Below are positions 1-6,063 of a stretch of DNA of 10,987 bases, piece by piece. Made by a program: the position numbers and the translations under genes. Source of the stretch: CAZFBR01 sp035353495 [NCBI: uncultured bacterium]. GTDB lineage: Bacteria; DAOPZR01. Within the stretch, counting starts at the first letter, position 1. Each line of letters begins with the position of its first letter. The stretch spans positions 1 through 10,987 of the forward strand of contig CAZFBR010000119.1 in NCBI GenBank assembly GCA_964517215.1, in the 5' to 3' direction. The notes under the pieces are model-generated. The model saw only the letters and a program-made list of their open reading frames with translations, had not been told where the DNA came from and did not search any database.

Positions 1-705
1 GACGACGACAATGGTGTAGTGCTCCCTGAGGGCGAGCAGGCGGTCCTCGATGCGCTGCGCCGAGGGTGGGTCGAGCGCGGAGGTGGGTTCGTCGGCGAGG
101 ATGACCGCGGGCTCGGCGGCAAGGCCGCGGGCGAGGCAGAGGCGCTGCTGCTGGCCGATGGAGAGCTGCGTTGCCGGGGCGCGGAGGCGGTCGCGCACCT
201 CGTCCCACAGGCCGGCGAGCGTGAGATAGTATTCAACGAGCAAATCGAGCAGGTCATGTGTTCGGGCGGCGGCGGCGATGCGGGCGGCGAACCCTGCCGG
301 GGCAAAATGCTGCTGCGCGGCGGCGAGCTGTGCGCGCAGCGCGGGCGCGCTGGCGTCGTGCACGCGCGGGGCGAAGGCGACATTATCGTAGATCGACAGG
401 GGGAGCACGACCGGGCGCTGCAGGAGCAGGCCCATGCAGCGGCGCAGGGCATCGGGATCAACGCCGGGCGCGAGCAGGTCGGCGCCGTCGTGCAGGATGC
501 GGCCGGTCATGGTCATGCCGGGCTCAAGGTCGTGCAGGCGGTTGAACGATTTCAGCAGCGTGCTCTTGCCGCAGCCCGACGGCCCGATGATGCAGGTGAT
601 CTGCCGGCGCGGGATGATCAGGCCGGCGTCGCGCAGCAGCGGGACGCCGCGATGGCTGACGGTGAGGTTCTCGACGATGAGATGCGGGGCGACGGGTTCG
701 GTCAT
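1..705 (-). CDS. pstB: Phosphate ABC transporter ATP-binding protein PstB (3' end cut by the window edge)
   Basis: This is the cytoplasmic ATPase that powers phosphate import through PstC-PstA. My translation of the minus strand gives 235 residues before the window edge. Walker A GPSGCGKST lies at about 41-49, the Q-loop glutamine at about 96, the PstB-type stretch LSIYDNVAF at 103-111, the ABC signature LSIGQQQRLC at 181-190, and Walker B plus D-loop VILADEPTSALD at 201-212. The H-loop histidine should lie just past the edge. The start is the ATG at 705, preceded by TAGGAG and only 9 bases from the pstA stop, so it is in the operon. Two oddities: the signature has Ile where the second Gly of LSGGQ normally sits, and an Ala-rich stretch at about 115-160 makes the protein roughly 25 residues longer to this point than E. 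coli PstB. Family assignment is secure. Confidence 0.95.
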   Translation of the reverse strand, partial: MTEPVAPHLIVENLTVSHRGVPLLRDAGLIIPRRQITCIIGPSGCGKSTLLKSFNRLHDLEPGMTMTGRILHDGADLLAPGVDPDALRRCMGLLLQRPVVLPLSIYDNVAFAPRVHDASAPALRAQLAAAQQHFAPAGFAARIAAAARTHDLLDLLVEYYLTLAGLWDEVRDRLRAPATQLSIGQQQRLCLARGLAAEPAVILADEPTSALDPPSAQRIEDRLLALREHYTIVVV

Positions 706-714
706 GACGGTCTC

Positions 715-1554
715 CTACGGCAGGCGATAGCGGCCGAGCCGGTGCGCAGCGAACCGGGTGAGCGCGCTCAGGGCGAGTACGATCAGCAGCAGCACGGCGG
801 CGGCGGCGTAGGCGCGGTCCTGCACGCGCGGGATGTGGCTGCTGGCCAGGGTGAAAACGGCAACGGGAAGCGTGGCGGCGGGATCGCCCGGCGCCAGCGG
901 CACCGCATCGGAAAAACCGGCGGTGAAGAGGACGGCGGCCGCGTCGCCAATGCCGCGCCCGAAGGCGAGGATGACGCCGGCGGCGAAGCCGGGAAGCGCC
1001 TGCCGGCAGGAAACCGCCAGCAGGGCCTGCAGCCGCGAGGCGCCGAGCGCGCGCGCGGCGGCGGGGAGCGCAGCGGGAACCGCCCGCAGCGCCTCGTCAA
1101 ACGCGCGCACAACCAGCGGCAGCTCGAGCAGGGCCAGGGTCGCGGCACCGGCGGCGAGCGAGGCGCGCATTCCGGTGAGCAGCAGCACGGTGAATCCAAA
1201 GACGCCGTAAATGAGCGAGGGGATGCCCTGCAGGATGTCGAACACCAGCCGGCAGCCCGAGGCGCAGCGCGGCGTGAGCAGCCCCTGCTGCAGGAGCAGG
1301 GCAACGGGAAAACCGAGCAGCACGGCCGCGATGGTGGCGCTGCCGGCCATGAGCAGCGACCCGACGATGGCATTGCCGATCCCGCCGCCGCCGCCGAGGT
1401 AGAAGCCGCCGGCGGGCGGGGTGCTGACCATTTCCCAGGTCAGCGCCCCGGCGCCGCGCTGCAGGATGACCGCGAGCAGCGCCCCGAGCGCGAACAGCAC
1501 CAGCAGCGTCGCCACGCGGGCCAGATGCGGCAGCAGCCGCTCAGTCAATTTCAC
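715..1554 (-). CDS. pstA: Phosphate ABC transporter permease PstA
   Basis: Inner-membrane permease that pairs with PstC to form the phosphate channel. From the GTG at 1554 it is 279 residues, normal for the family. A first transmembrane segment lies at about 12-31, followed by periplasmic STPPAGG (44-50) and further hydrophobic segments. LQGIPSLIYGVFG at 108-120 is typical of Pst permeases. The EAA-type cytoplasmic loop ALGASRLQALLAVSCRQALPG (169-189) is followed by AFGRGIGDAAAVLFTAG. I chose GTG because its GTGA overlaps the stop of the upstream 154-codon ORF and because the first helix then begins where PstA helices usually do. The frame stays open upstream through an ATG at 1629 and a TTG at 1749, but those residues are translated 60-bp repeat and look nothing like PstA. 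No clear SD precedes the GTG, so translational coupling is inferred. Confidence 0.92.
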   Translation of the reverse strand: MKLTERLLPHLARVATLLVLFALGALLAVILQRGAGALTWEMVSTPPAGGFYLGGGGGIGNAIVGSLLMAGSATIAAVLLGFPVALLLQQGLLTPRCASGCRLVFDILQGIPSLIYGVFGFTVLLLTGMRASLAAGAATLALLELPLVVRAFDEALRAVPAALPAAARALGASRLQALLAVSCRQALPGFAAGVILAFGRGIGDAAAVLFTAGFSDAVPLAPGDPAATLPVAVFTLASSHIPRVQDRAYAAAAVLLLIVLALSALTRFAAHRLGRYRLP

Positions 1555-2015
1555 AATTGCACCGCACCGGCGACGGCCGCGACGGAAGACGCAGTCGCCG
1601 CGCGCAGGGAAAGAGTGAACCGGGCGCATGCAGCCACCGTGACGGATGATATTGCCGGTATGCTCAATGCAAAAACGGGCTGACTGCAAACAGATGCGGT
1701 GACGGATGATGCTGCCGGTGCGCAGTGCGGAAAAGCGGGCTGAGCGCAAACAGACGGTACGACGGAAGACGCTGCCGGCGCGTGCCGGGGTGCCGCATGC
1801 CGGTCGAAAAATGCAGTCGCGAGTGCTGACGTTCCGGGCACGCCTGGCGGAAGAGCATCGTGGCCGGAACAGGCAGTTGCGACGGCTGATGCTGCGGGCA
1901 CGCAGTGGGGGGCGTCAAACCGATTTGCCTGAACGACCGTGGCGCCGGATGACACGCGATGATGACGATGATCATGCGGCGGGGCGGCAACCGGCAGCGG
2001 GGGACGCGATTGCAT
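1551..2015 (-). CDS. Hypothetical 154-residue protein of 20-residue tandem repeats, inside the pst operon
   Basis: I do not recognise this protein. A 25-residue N-terminal part rich in Pro and His is followed by six 20-residue repeats (26-145) and a 9-residue tail. Each repeat ends in a variant of PAASSV; other common positions are Cys, Pro-His-Cys and small residues. There is no signal peptide or membrane segment. Coding is supported by its fit between two real genes: pstC ends and this starts as TGACATG (one base between), and its TGA overlaps the pstA GTG as GTGA. Among the repeats, changes in the conserved core fall often at third positions of this frame (TCA/TCT for Ser, GCA/GCG for Ala, CCG/CCC for Pro). 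Against it: other frames across this GC-rich array are also open, and no SD is visible. It could be a non-coding minisatellite that happens to stay open. Confidence 0.5.
   Translation of the reverse strand: MQSRPPLPVAAPPHDHRHHRVSSGATVVQANRFDAPHCVPAASAVATACSGHDALPPGVPGTSALATAFFDRHAAPRHAPAASSVVPSVCAQPAFPHCAPAASSVTASVCSQPVFALSIPAISSVTVAACARFTLSLRAATASSVAAVAGAVQL
1581..1940. repeat. Degenerate 60-bp tandem repeat array, six units
   Basis: Six head-to-tail units of exactly 60 bp start at 1581, 1641, 1701, 1761, 1821 and 1881 on the plus strand. Each begins with a form of GACGGATGATGCTGCCGGTG. Units 2 and 3 are closest, sharing also AAAA-CGGGCTGA-GCAAACAGA further in, while units 1, 5 and 6 have diverged more. 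There are no spacers between units. The length is a multiple of three, so all frames repeat with a 20-residue period. The array fills most of the gap between pstC and pstA. Degeneracy between units points to an old expansion rather than a recent one. Confidence 0.9.
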
Positions 2016-2016
2016 G

Positions 2017-2925
2017 TCAGGCCAATTGCGCGCGCCGGCGCGCCAGCGACCAGTGGGCGACGGTGACCGCCGTCCCGACCAGCAGCAGGAGGAGCAGGGC
2101 GGCGCAGAGCAGGGCGCTGTCGTAGGCGGGGATGGACATCATCTCGCCGTAATTGTTGGCAATGAGCGCGGGAAGCGGATAGGCGGGGGCGAAGAGCGAG
2201 CGCGGCAGTTCGGGCACATTGCCGACAACCATGAGCACCGCCATTGTTTCCCCGGCGGCGCGGGCAAAGGCGAGGACCAGCACCGCGCCCAGCTGCGGCG
2301 CTGCCGCGCGCAGCACCACCCGCATGACGGCGGCGCCGGATGAGGCGCCGAGCGCGCGCGCGGCGAGGCGCAGCTCACGCGGCACGCCGCGCAGCACGGC
2401 GACCCCGAGGGCGATGATCACCGGCAGCACCATCAGCGCGAGGACCAGGCCGCCGGTGAGCAGGCAGTACCCGGTGCTTGCTGCGCCGCAGGCGGGGGCC
2501 AGCCGGTCGCGCACCAGCGGCACGAGCACCATCATGCCGAACAGCCCGAACACCACCGAGGGGATGCCGGCAAGGAGATCAATCAGCGGCAGTATGAGCC
2601 GGCGGGTATGTTCGGCGGCGAATTCGGCGAGATGCACGGCAGCGAGCAGGCCGACCGGAACCGCGATCAGCAGCGCCAGCGCCGTGACCGCGATCGTGCC
2701 GGCGATGAACGGCAGGAAGCCGAACTGGCCGGTGCTTGGCGACCAGTCGCTGCCGAGCAGCAGCGCGGCGAGCGACGCCTGGCGCAGCAGCGGCAGGGCG
2801 CGCCAGACCAGCAGCGTCACCAGCAGCGCCGCGCCGCCGATGAGCAGTGCGGTCAGGACGCCGGCAGCGGCCAGCAGTCGCCGCTCGCCGGTACCGCGCA
2901 ACCGGGTGAAGAGGGCGGCCATCAT
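2017..2925 (-). CDS. pstC: Phosphate ABC transporter permease PstC
   Basis: Inner-membrane permease partner of PstA. From the ATG at 2925 it is 302 residues. A first transmembrane helix lies at about 17-42 (LLAAAGVLTALLIGGAALLV), then SDWSPSTGQFGFLPFIAGTIAVTALAL and LAGIPSVVFGLFGMMVLVPLV, both typical of the family. The EAA loop includes RALGASSGAAVMRVVLRAAAPQLG, and the stretch ARAAGETMAVLMVVGN is a strong PstC marker. A second ATG follows directly at 2922. The start codon overlaps the TGA of the upstream 70-codon ORF as TGATG, and no SD is obvious. The reading frame runs further up to 3072, but that extension carries no PstC-like sequence. The gene sits 225 bases after pstS and one base before the repeat ORF. 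Confidence 0.93.
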   Translation of the reverse strand: MMAALFTRLRGTGERRLLAAAGVLTALLIGGAALLVTLLVWRALPLLRQASLAALLLGSDWSPSTGQFGFLPFIAGTIAVTALALLIAVPVGLLAAVHLAEFAAEHTRRLILPLIDLLAGIPSVVFGLFGMMVLVPLVRDRLAPACGAASTGYCLLTGGLVLALMVLPVIIALGVAVLRGVPRELRLAARALGASSGAAVMRVVLRAAAPQLGAVLVLAFARAAGETMAVLMVVGNVPELPRSLFAPAYPLPALIANNYGEMMSIPAYDSALLCAALLLLLLVGTAVTVAHWSLARRRAQLA

Positions 2926-3137
2926 CAGGGCACGACGGGCACAGTGGCCGCCGTGCGGCAAATGCCGACTGGCAGTGCCGGTCGGGTTGACGCTTGGGGA
3001 ATGGCAAGCGACGCGTGCGGATGGCGACTGGCATCCTCCCCGCAACAGCGGGAATGATGCTGGTGCCGGCATCCCGTGCGCGTGGAAATGTGCAGCACCA
3101 GGGTCATGATGAACGCCAGCGACGACGGCAGTAGCAT
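2925..3137 (-). CDS. Possible small 70-residue ORF between pstS and pstC
   Basis: I do not recognise this protein. It starts 13 bases after the pstS stop and its TGA overlaps the pstC ATG as TGATG, so it fills the gap almost exactly. Residues 2-17 (LLPSSLAFIMTLVLHI) are hydrophobic and could form one short membrane segment or a signal-like N-terminus. The rest is polar, with several Cys and His (TGCRHQHHSRCC) and then Pro-rich sequence. No SD is visible before the ATG, and other frames here are open too, as expected at this GC content. The main support is the junction geometry, which matches that of the repeat ORF upstream of pstA. It may simply be untranslated spacer. Confidence 0.25.
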   Translation of the reverse strand: MLLPSSLAFIMTLVLHISTRTGCRHQHHSRCCGEDASRHPHASLAIPQASTRPALPVGICRTAATVPVVP

Positions 3138-3150
3138 GGGTATCGGCCGG

Positions 3151-4107
3151 CTACTGGCCGAGCTGGGCGAGCGCGGCGGCGACGGTCGCGGCCGGAAGCC
3201 GGACGAAGCCGGCGGGTGCGATCTCGTTCTGCCCGTCGGTCATCACCCAGCGCAGAAAGGCGACGACGGCAGGCCGGGTTGGCACGCCCTTCGTGACGAA
3301 ATAGAGGTCGCGCGCCGGCGGCGACGGGTACTTGCCGGCATTGATCGCGGCGACGAGCTTTTCCTGCGTGTCGTACACCTGTTCGTCGGGATCGAGCGTG
3401 CCGTTGCCGTTCTGGTCGAGCGGCACGATCGCCAGCGTCGGATACGGCTGGCGTGTGGCCGGGTCGTAGGCATAGCCGATGTTGTTATAGCCGAGGGCAA
3501 GGGGGTCCTTGCCCACAGCTTCCGCCATGCCCGGGTCGCCGCTGACCCCCGTCCCCTTGAGCTGTTCCTGCTGCGCTTTGGTGTCGAGATAGGCCGCCCA
3601 GGTCTGTGCGGCGCCGCAGGCGTCGGCGCGGGCGAAGAGATGCACGGGTGTGGCGCCGGCTGGCTGTCCGGCGAGTTCTTCCCAGGTGCCGTTGCCAGAG
3701 AGGAAGATCGCTGCAAGCTGCGCCCGGGTAACGCCGCGGGCGCGGATGGCGGCGAGTTGCGGATTGGCGGCGCTCAGCGTTGCCACGACGGCATCTTTGA
3801 CCACTGCGAAGCCGAGTGCACCCTGCTGCTTTTCTTCCGGCTTGATGCCGCGCGAGACCATGCCGATATCCACCGTGCCGGTCAGCGCGTCGGTCATCCC
3901 CTTGCCGGCGCCGCCGCCGGAAATGTCGATGCGCACTCCGGGATGCGCGGCCTGATAGGATTTGGCCCATTGCTGCGCCATCGGGTAGAGTGCCCAGGCG
4001 CCCGAAAGGGAGATGACTTCCGTTGACGACGACGAGGAGCCGCCACAGGCGAATCCGCCGAGCATACTGCCTGCCAGCAGCAGACCAACCAGCATGATGC
4101 GCTTCAT
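3151..4107 (-). CDS. pstS: Periplasmic phosphate-binding protein PstS (lipoprotein type)
   Basis: Captures phosphate in the periplasm and delivers it to PstC-PstA. It is 318 residues from the ATG at 4107, which has AAGGAG seven bases upstream; an upstream in-frame start at 4134 lacks such a site. The N-terminus is a lipoprotein signal: MKRIMLVGLLLAG, then GGFAC with Cys21 and a Gly/Ser linker. Phosphate-binding loops are recognisable at SLSGAWALYP (33-42), SGGGAGKGMTDAL (63-75) and MVSRG (83-87). The C-terminal part has YPSPPARDLYFVTKG and FLRWVMTDGQ, typical of this PstS subfamily. Residues 231-242 (DQNGNGTLDPDE) fit an EF-hand calcium loop, with D1, N3, N5, G6, L8 and E12. The gene follows the RHH gene by 30 bases, so the two are probably co-transcribed. 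Confidence 0.94.
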   Translation of the reverse strand: MKRIMLVGLLLAGSMLGGFACGGSSSSSTEVISLSGAWALYPMAQQWAKSYQAAHPGVRIDISGGGAGKGMTDALTGTVDIGMVSRGIKPEEKQQGALGFAVVKDAVVATLSAANPQLAAIRARGVTRAQLAAIFLSGNGTWEELAGQPAGATPVHLFARADACGAAQTWAAYLDTKAQQEQLKGTGVSGDPGMAEAVGKDPLALGYNNIGYAYDPATRQPYPTLAIVPLDQNGNGTLDPDEQVYDTQEKLVAAINAGKYPSPPARDLYFVTKGVPTRPAVVAFLRWVMTDGQNEIAPAGFVRLPAATVAAALAQLGQ

Positions 4108-4137
4108 GCCTAATCTCCTTGCGTTATTTTGCAATCC

Positions 4138-4353
4138 TCAGAGGTAGCCAAGGGCTTTGAGGCGCTGCTTGATCAGATCAACTTCACGCCTGGTGAGCGC
4201 GGGATCGCCGTCGAGTTTGCCCGACGCGGCAATATCCCGCATCACATAGACAATAAACTCCGTTACCGATGCGAACCCGGTGTCTGCAATCTGATGCTGC
4301 AATGCGACATACAGCTGATGTGGAATCTTGATCGTCACTTTTTTATCCGGCAT
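4138..4353 (-). CDS. Small ribbon-helix-helix (CopG/Arc-like) protein, likely transcriptional regulator
   Basis: A 71-residue protein with a ribbon-helix-helix layout. The strand KVTIKIP (5-11) would enter the DNA major groove in a dimer. Helix 1 runs over about 12-24 (HQLYVALQHQIAD), the turn is at TGFASV, and helix 2 is TEFIVYVMRDIAAS (31-44). The C-terminal tail ends in RLKALGYL, an ending I associate with a family of small RHH proteins of unknown targets. The start at 4353 has a strong SD (GGAGGTG), whereas the longer frame to 4413 would begin inside the promoter. It is the first gene of the pst run, 30 bases before pstS. Its promoter carries three 11-bp direct repeats, the kind of phased site RHH dimers often bind. 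Autoregulation and control of pst are inferred, not shown. Confidence 0.8.
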   Translation of the reverse strand: MPDKKVTIKIPHQLYVALQHQIADTGFASVTEFIVYVMRDIAASGKLDGDPALTRREVDLIKQRLKALGYL

Positions 4354-4359
4354 ATTCAC

Positions 4360-4392
4360 CTCCAATAACACTCCAATAGCACTCCTTATAGC
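4360..4392 (-). promoter_or_regulatory. Three tandem 11-bp direct repeats, candidate operator
   Basis: The units are CTCCAATAACA (4360-4370), CTCCAATAGCA (4371-4381) and CTCCTTATAGC (4382-4392), read on the plus strand, with no bases between them. The first two differ at one position; the third keeps CTCC and the A/T-rich centre. They cover the -10 box, the expected start site and the early leader of the RHH gene, a position that suits a repressor. An 11-bp step places each unit on the same helix face. RHH proteins, or PhoB/OmpR-type regulators (Pho boxes also have an 11-bp period), could bind such an array. Confidence 0.65.
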
Positions 4393-4413
4393 ATGCGAGC
4401 GGAATGGCGTCAA
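4385..4413 (-). promoter_or_regulatory. Sigma70-type promoter for the RHH-pst operon
   Basis: On the minus strand, -35 TTGACG (4408-4413) and -10 TATAAG (4385-4390) are separated by exactly 17 bases. Transcription would begin near 4378, about 25 bases before the RHH ATG. There is no separate promoter of this quality in the 30 bases before pstS, so this one probably serves the whole operon. Confidence 0.75.
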
Positions 4414-4563
4414 GTGAGGAAAAGGGCAGTGGAGGAGGAATTAGCTCGACGAAAATTCTTGATGAGAGTGATTCCGGCTGGCAGCACGTGCCACAAAAAC
4501 TGATCGGCGAGTCGGAAAAGGGATGGGCGGGGCTGCAGTTGCAGTTACGCCAACAACAGGCGG
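4414..4563. other. Intergenic stretch between the RHH promoter and the radical SAM stop
   Basis: These 150 bases hold no credible gene. I looked for a terminator of the radical SAM gene. The minus strand has a short TTTTT run after GATCAG near 4495-4500, but no convincing hairpin sits before it. Read-through into the pst promoter region cannot be excluded. Confidence 0.4.
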
Positions 4564-5925
4564 TCAGGGGAACAGGTGCTGACGGAGGAAGGCGGCGGCT
4601 TCGGTGCGGTAGCGCAGGCAGAAACGGGCGAAATCAAGCCAGCGGTGATTACGCAGGTAGGTGGCGACGTAGCCGCGCAACTGCCAGCGTTCGAGGTCGC
4701 GGCGCGAAAGATGGGAGAAGGCGAGCGCATGGCCGAGCTGCTTGTTGTAGGCGGACCAGGGGGCGTTGAGCAGGCGGTAGCCACCCTCGCCGCGCGCGGC
4801 CATGGCGGCCACGGCGGTGCCGGGATATGGGACCATGATGCCGATGGCGGGGAGCGTGGGATTCAATTCCACGAGAAAATCAATTGTCTCGCGCAGCGAC
4901 TGTTCGGTTTCTCCGGGGAGGCCAAGGACAAAATTCAGTTCGATCTCGAGGCCTGCCTGTTTGACCAGGCGCACCGCGGTGCGGACGCTGTCTCTGTCCA
5001 GCCCCTTGCCCAGCGCAGCGAGCAGGGCGTCATTGCCGGTTTCGACGCCGATGGCCAGCTTGTAACAGCCCGCGCGCTGCGCCAGCGCCAGCAGTTCGGG
5101 GGTGACGGTACTGACATGGGTCTGCGCCTGCCAGCGGGTGCGGGTGGCGAAACCACGGCCGGCAAGTTCAGTGAGCACGGTTTCGGGCCGGCTGCCCGCC
5201 AGCAGGAAATTCTCATTGCCAAACATCAGCTCGCGCGGCTGATAGCGGCGCACCAATTCGTCAAGCCACGCGGCCACGGCATGCGGGTCGCGGGTGCGCA
5301 CCTGCCGGCCGTGCAGGTTGAGGCAGAAGGGGCAGGCAAACGGGCAGCCGCGCGCGGTGCTGACAATATAGTAGTCGGATGGCGGGAGCAGGTCGAACGC
5401 CGGGAACGGCAGCGTATCGAGCGCGGCAACGGTTGGGCCGGGGGGCGTGACGATGATGTTGTCACCCCGGCGGAATGCCAGACCGGCAACGGTGTCGACA
5501 GGCGTGCCGGCGGCGAGCGCAGTCAGCAGCGCGGCGAGCGGCAGTTCGCCCTCGCCGACAATGCCGAAATCAAACCCGGGAAATTCACGCAGCGTCGGTT
5601 CGGGGAGCGGGGTGACATGATAGCCGCCAACAACCGTCCGGCATGTCGGCAGCGCTGTTTTCACGGCAGCGGCCAGTTCGCCGGCGACGGCAATTTCATG
5701 GGTGAAGGCGGTGCAGGCGACGACCTGCGGGTCAGCGGCACGACAGCGGCGGATGACCGCGGCGGCATCCAAACGCTCGCGCTTGGCATCGATGACGCAG
5801 CAGTCATGCCCCTGGGCGCGGCAGTATGCAGCCAGTGTCGCCAGCGTTTCATTCGGATAGCGGGGCGCATCATAGTCGCGCTCGACGACGCGCGCCACCG
5901 GCGGATTGACAAAGCAGATGCGCAT
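4564..5925 (-). CDS. Radical SAM protein with N-terminal B12-binding-like domain
   Basis: A 453-residue member of the class-B-like radical SAM family: an N-terminal Rossmann-type cobalamin-binding-like domain, a radical SAM barrel, and a C-terminal helical tail. Visible landmarks are MRICFVNPP at the start, VVGGYHVTPLPEPTL (98-112) and GIVGEGELPL (121-130). The [4Fe-4S] motif CPFACPFC gives C194, C198 and C201, fitting CxxxCxxC. GVETGNDALL and FVLGLPGETEQSL follow, both usual in this group. No DxHxxG motif is visible in the N-terminal domain (DCCVIDAKRE stands near its place), so base-off B12 binding through a lower His ligand is doubtful. The start at 5925 follows GAGGTG; a GTG two codons earlier is possible. 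Substrate is unknown; relatives act in lipid, hopanoid, pigment and natural-product chemistry. The gene stands alone and is divergent from lemA. Confidence 0.88.
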   Translation of the reverse strand: MRICFVNPPVARVVERDYDAPRYPNETLATLAAYCRAQGHDCCVIDAKRERLDAAAVIRRCRAADPQVVACTAFTHEIAVAGELAAAVKTALPTCRTVVGGYHVTPLPEPTLREFPGFDFGIVGEGELPLAALLTALAAGTPVDTVAGLAFRRGDNIIVTPPGPTVAALDTLPFPAFDLLPPSDYYIVSTARGCPFACPFCLNLHGRQVRTRDPHAVAAWLDELVRRYQPRELMFGNENFLLAGSRPETVLTELAGRGFATRTRWQAQTHVSTVTPELLALAQRAGCYKLAIGVETGNDALLAALGKGLDRDSVRTAVRLVKQAGLEIELNFVLGLPGETEQSLRETIDFLVELNPTLPAIGIMVPYPGTAVAAMAARGEGGYRLLNAPWSAYNKQLGHALAFSHLSRRDLERWQLRGYVATYLRNHRWLDFARFCLRYRTEAAAFLRQHLFP

Positions 5926-5940
5926 AATCACCTCGCGCGC

Positions 5941-5970
5941 ATCCTATCTTGCCCCGGCGGCTGCTGACAA
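5941..5970 (-). promoter_or_regulatory. Candidate promoter of the radical SAM gene
   Basis: On the minus strand TTGTCA (5965-5970) and TAGGAT (5941-5946) are 18 bases apart. The expected start, near 5934, is only about 10 bases before the ATG and nearly on the SD, so the leader would be very short. It lies back to back with the lemA promoter. Moderate support. Confidence 0.4.
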
Positions 5971-5984
5971 GTGCGCCGGGCGCG

Positions 5985-6013
5985 TTGACAGGGCGGGGCG
6001 GGGCAGATAAACT
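5985..6013 (+). promoter_or_regulatory. Sigma70-type promoter of the lemA operon
   Basis: TTGACA (5985-5990) is a perfect -35 and TAAACT (6008-6013) a fair -10, with a 17-base spacer that is G-rich. Transcription would begin near 6020, giving a leader of about 44 bases before the lemA ATG. The divergent radical SAM promoter lies 14 bases upstream. Confidence 0.65.
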
Positions 6014-6023
6014 TGCCTCCGGT

Positions 6024-6048
6024 GTGCGGCGGACCAATCCGCCGGCAC
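6024..6048 (+). other. Hairpin in the lemA leader, just upstream of the SD
   Basis: CGGCGGA (6027-6033) pairs perfectly with TCCGCCG (6038-6044) around a CCAA loop. GTG/CAC extends the stem past one bulged G. It ends two bases before the AGGAGG of lemA, so it could influence mRNA stability or ribosome access. It has no T-run and is not a terminator. Confidence 0.5.
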
Positions 6049-6063
6049 GAAGGAGGGAGAGCA

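Noticed and set aside
19-1683. Long plus-strand frame of 554 codons
   Set aside because: It lies opposite pstB and pstA, which carry clear family motifs. The composition (Gly, Arg, Gln, Glu-rich) is typical of an antisense frame in GC-rich DNA.
1555-1749. N-terminal extension of pstA to the TTG at 1749 or ATG at 1629
   Set aside because: The added residues are translated 60-bp repeat, do not resemble PstA, and would push the first helix too far from the start.
1581-1940. CRISPR array
   Set aside because: The 60-bp units abut directly with no unique spacers and are degenerate along their whole length.
2926-3072. N-terminal extension of pstC to 3072
   Set aside because: The extra 49 residues lack PstC-like sequence; the double ATG at 2925/2922 starts the protein just before the first helix as expected.
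4576-5967. Plus-strand frame of 463 codons
   Set aside because: Antisense shadow of the radical SAM gene, with no domain or start signal.
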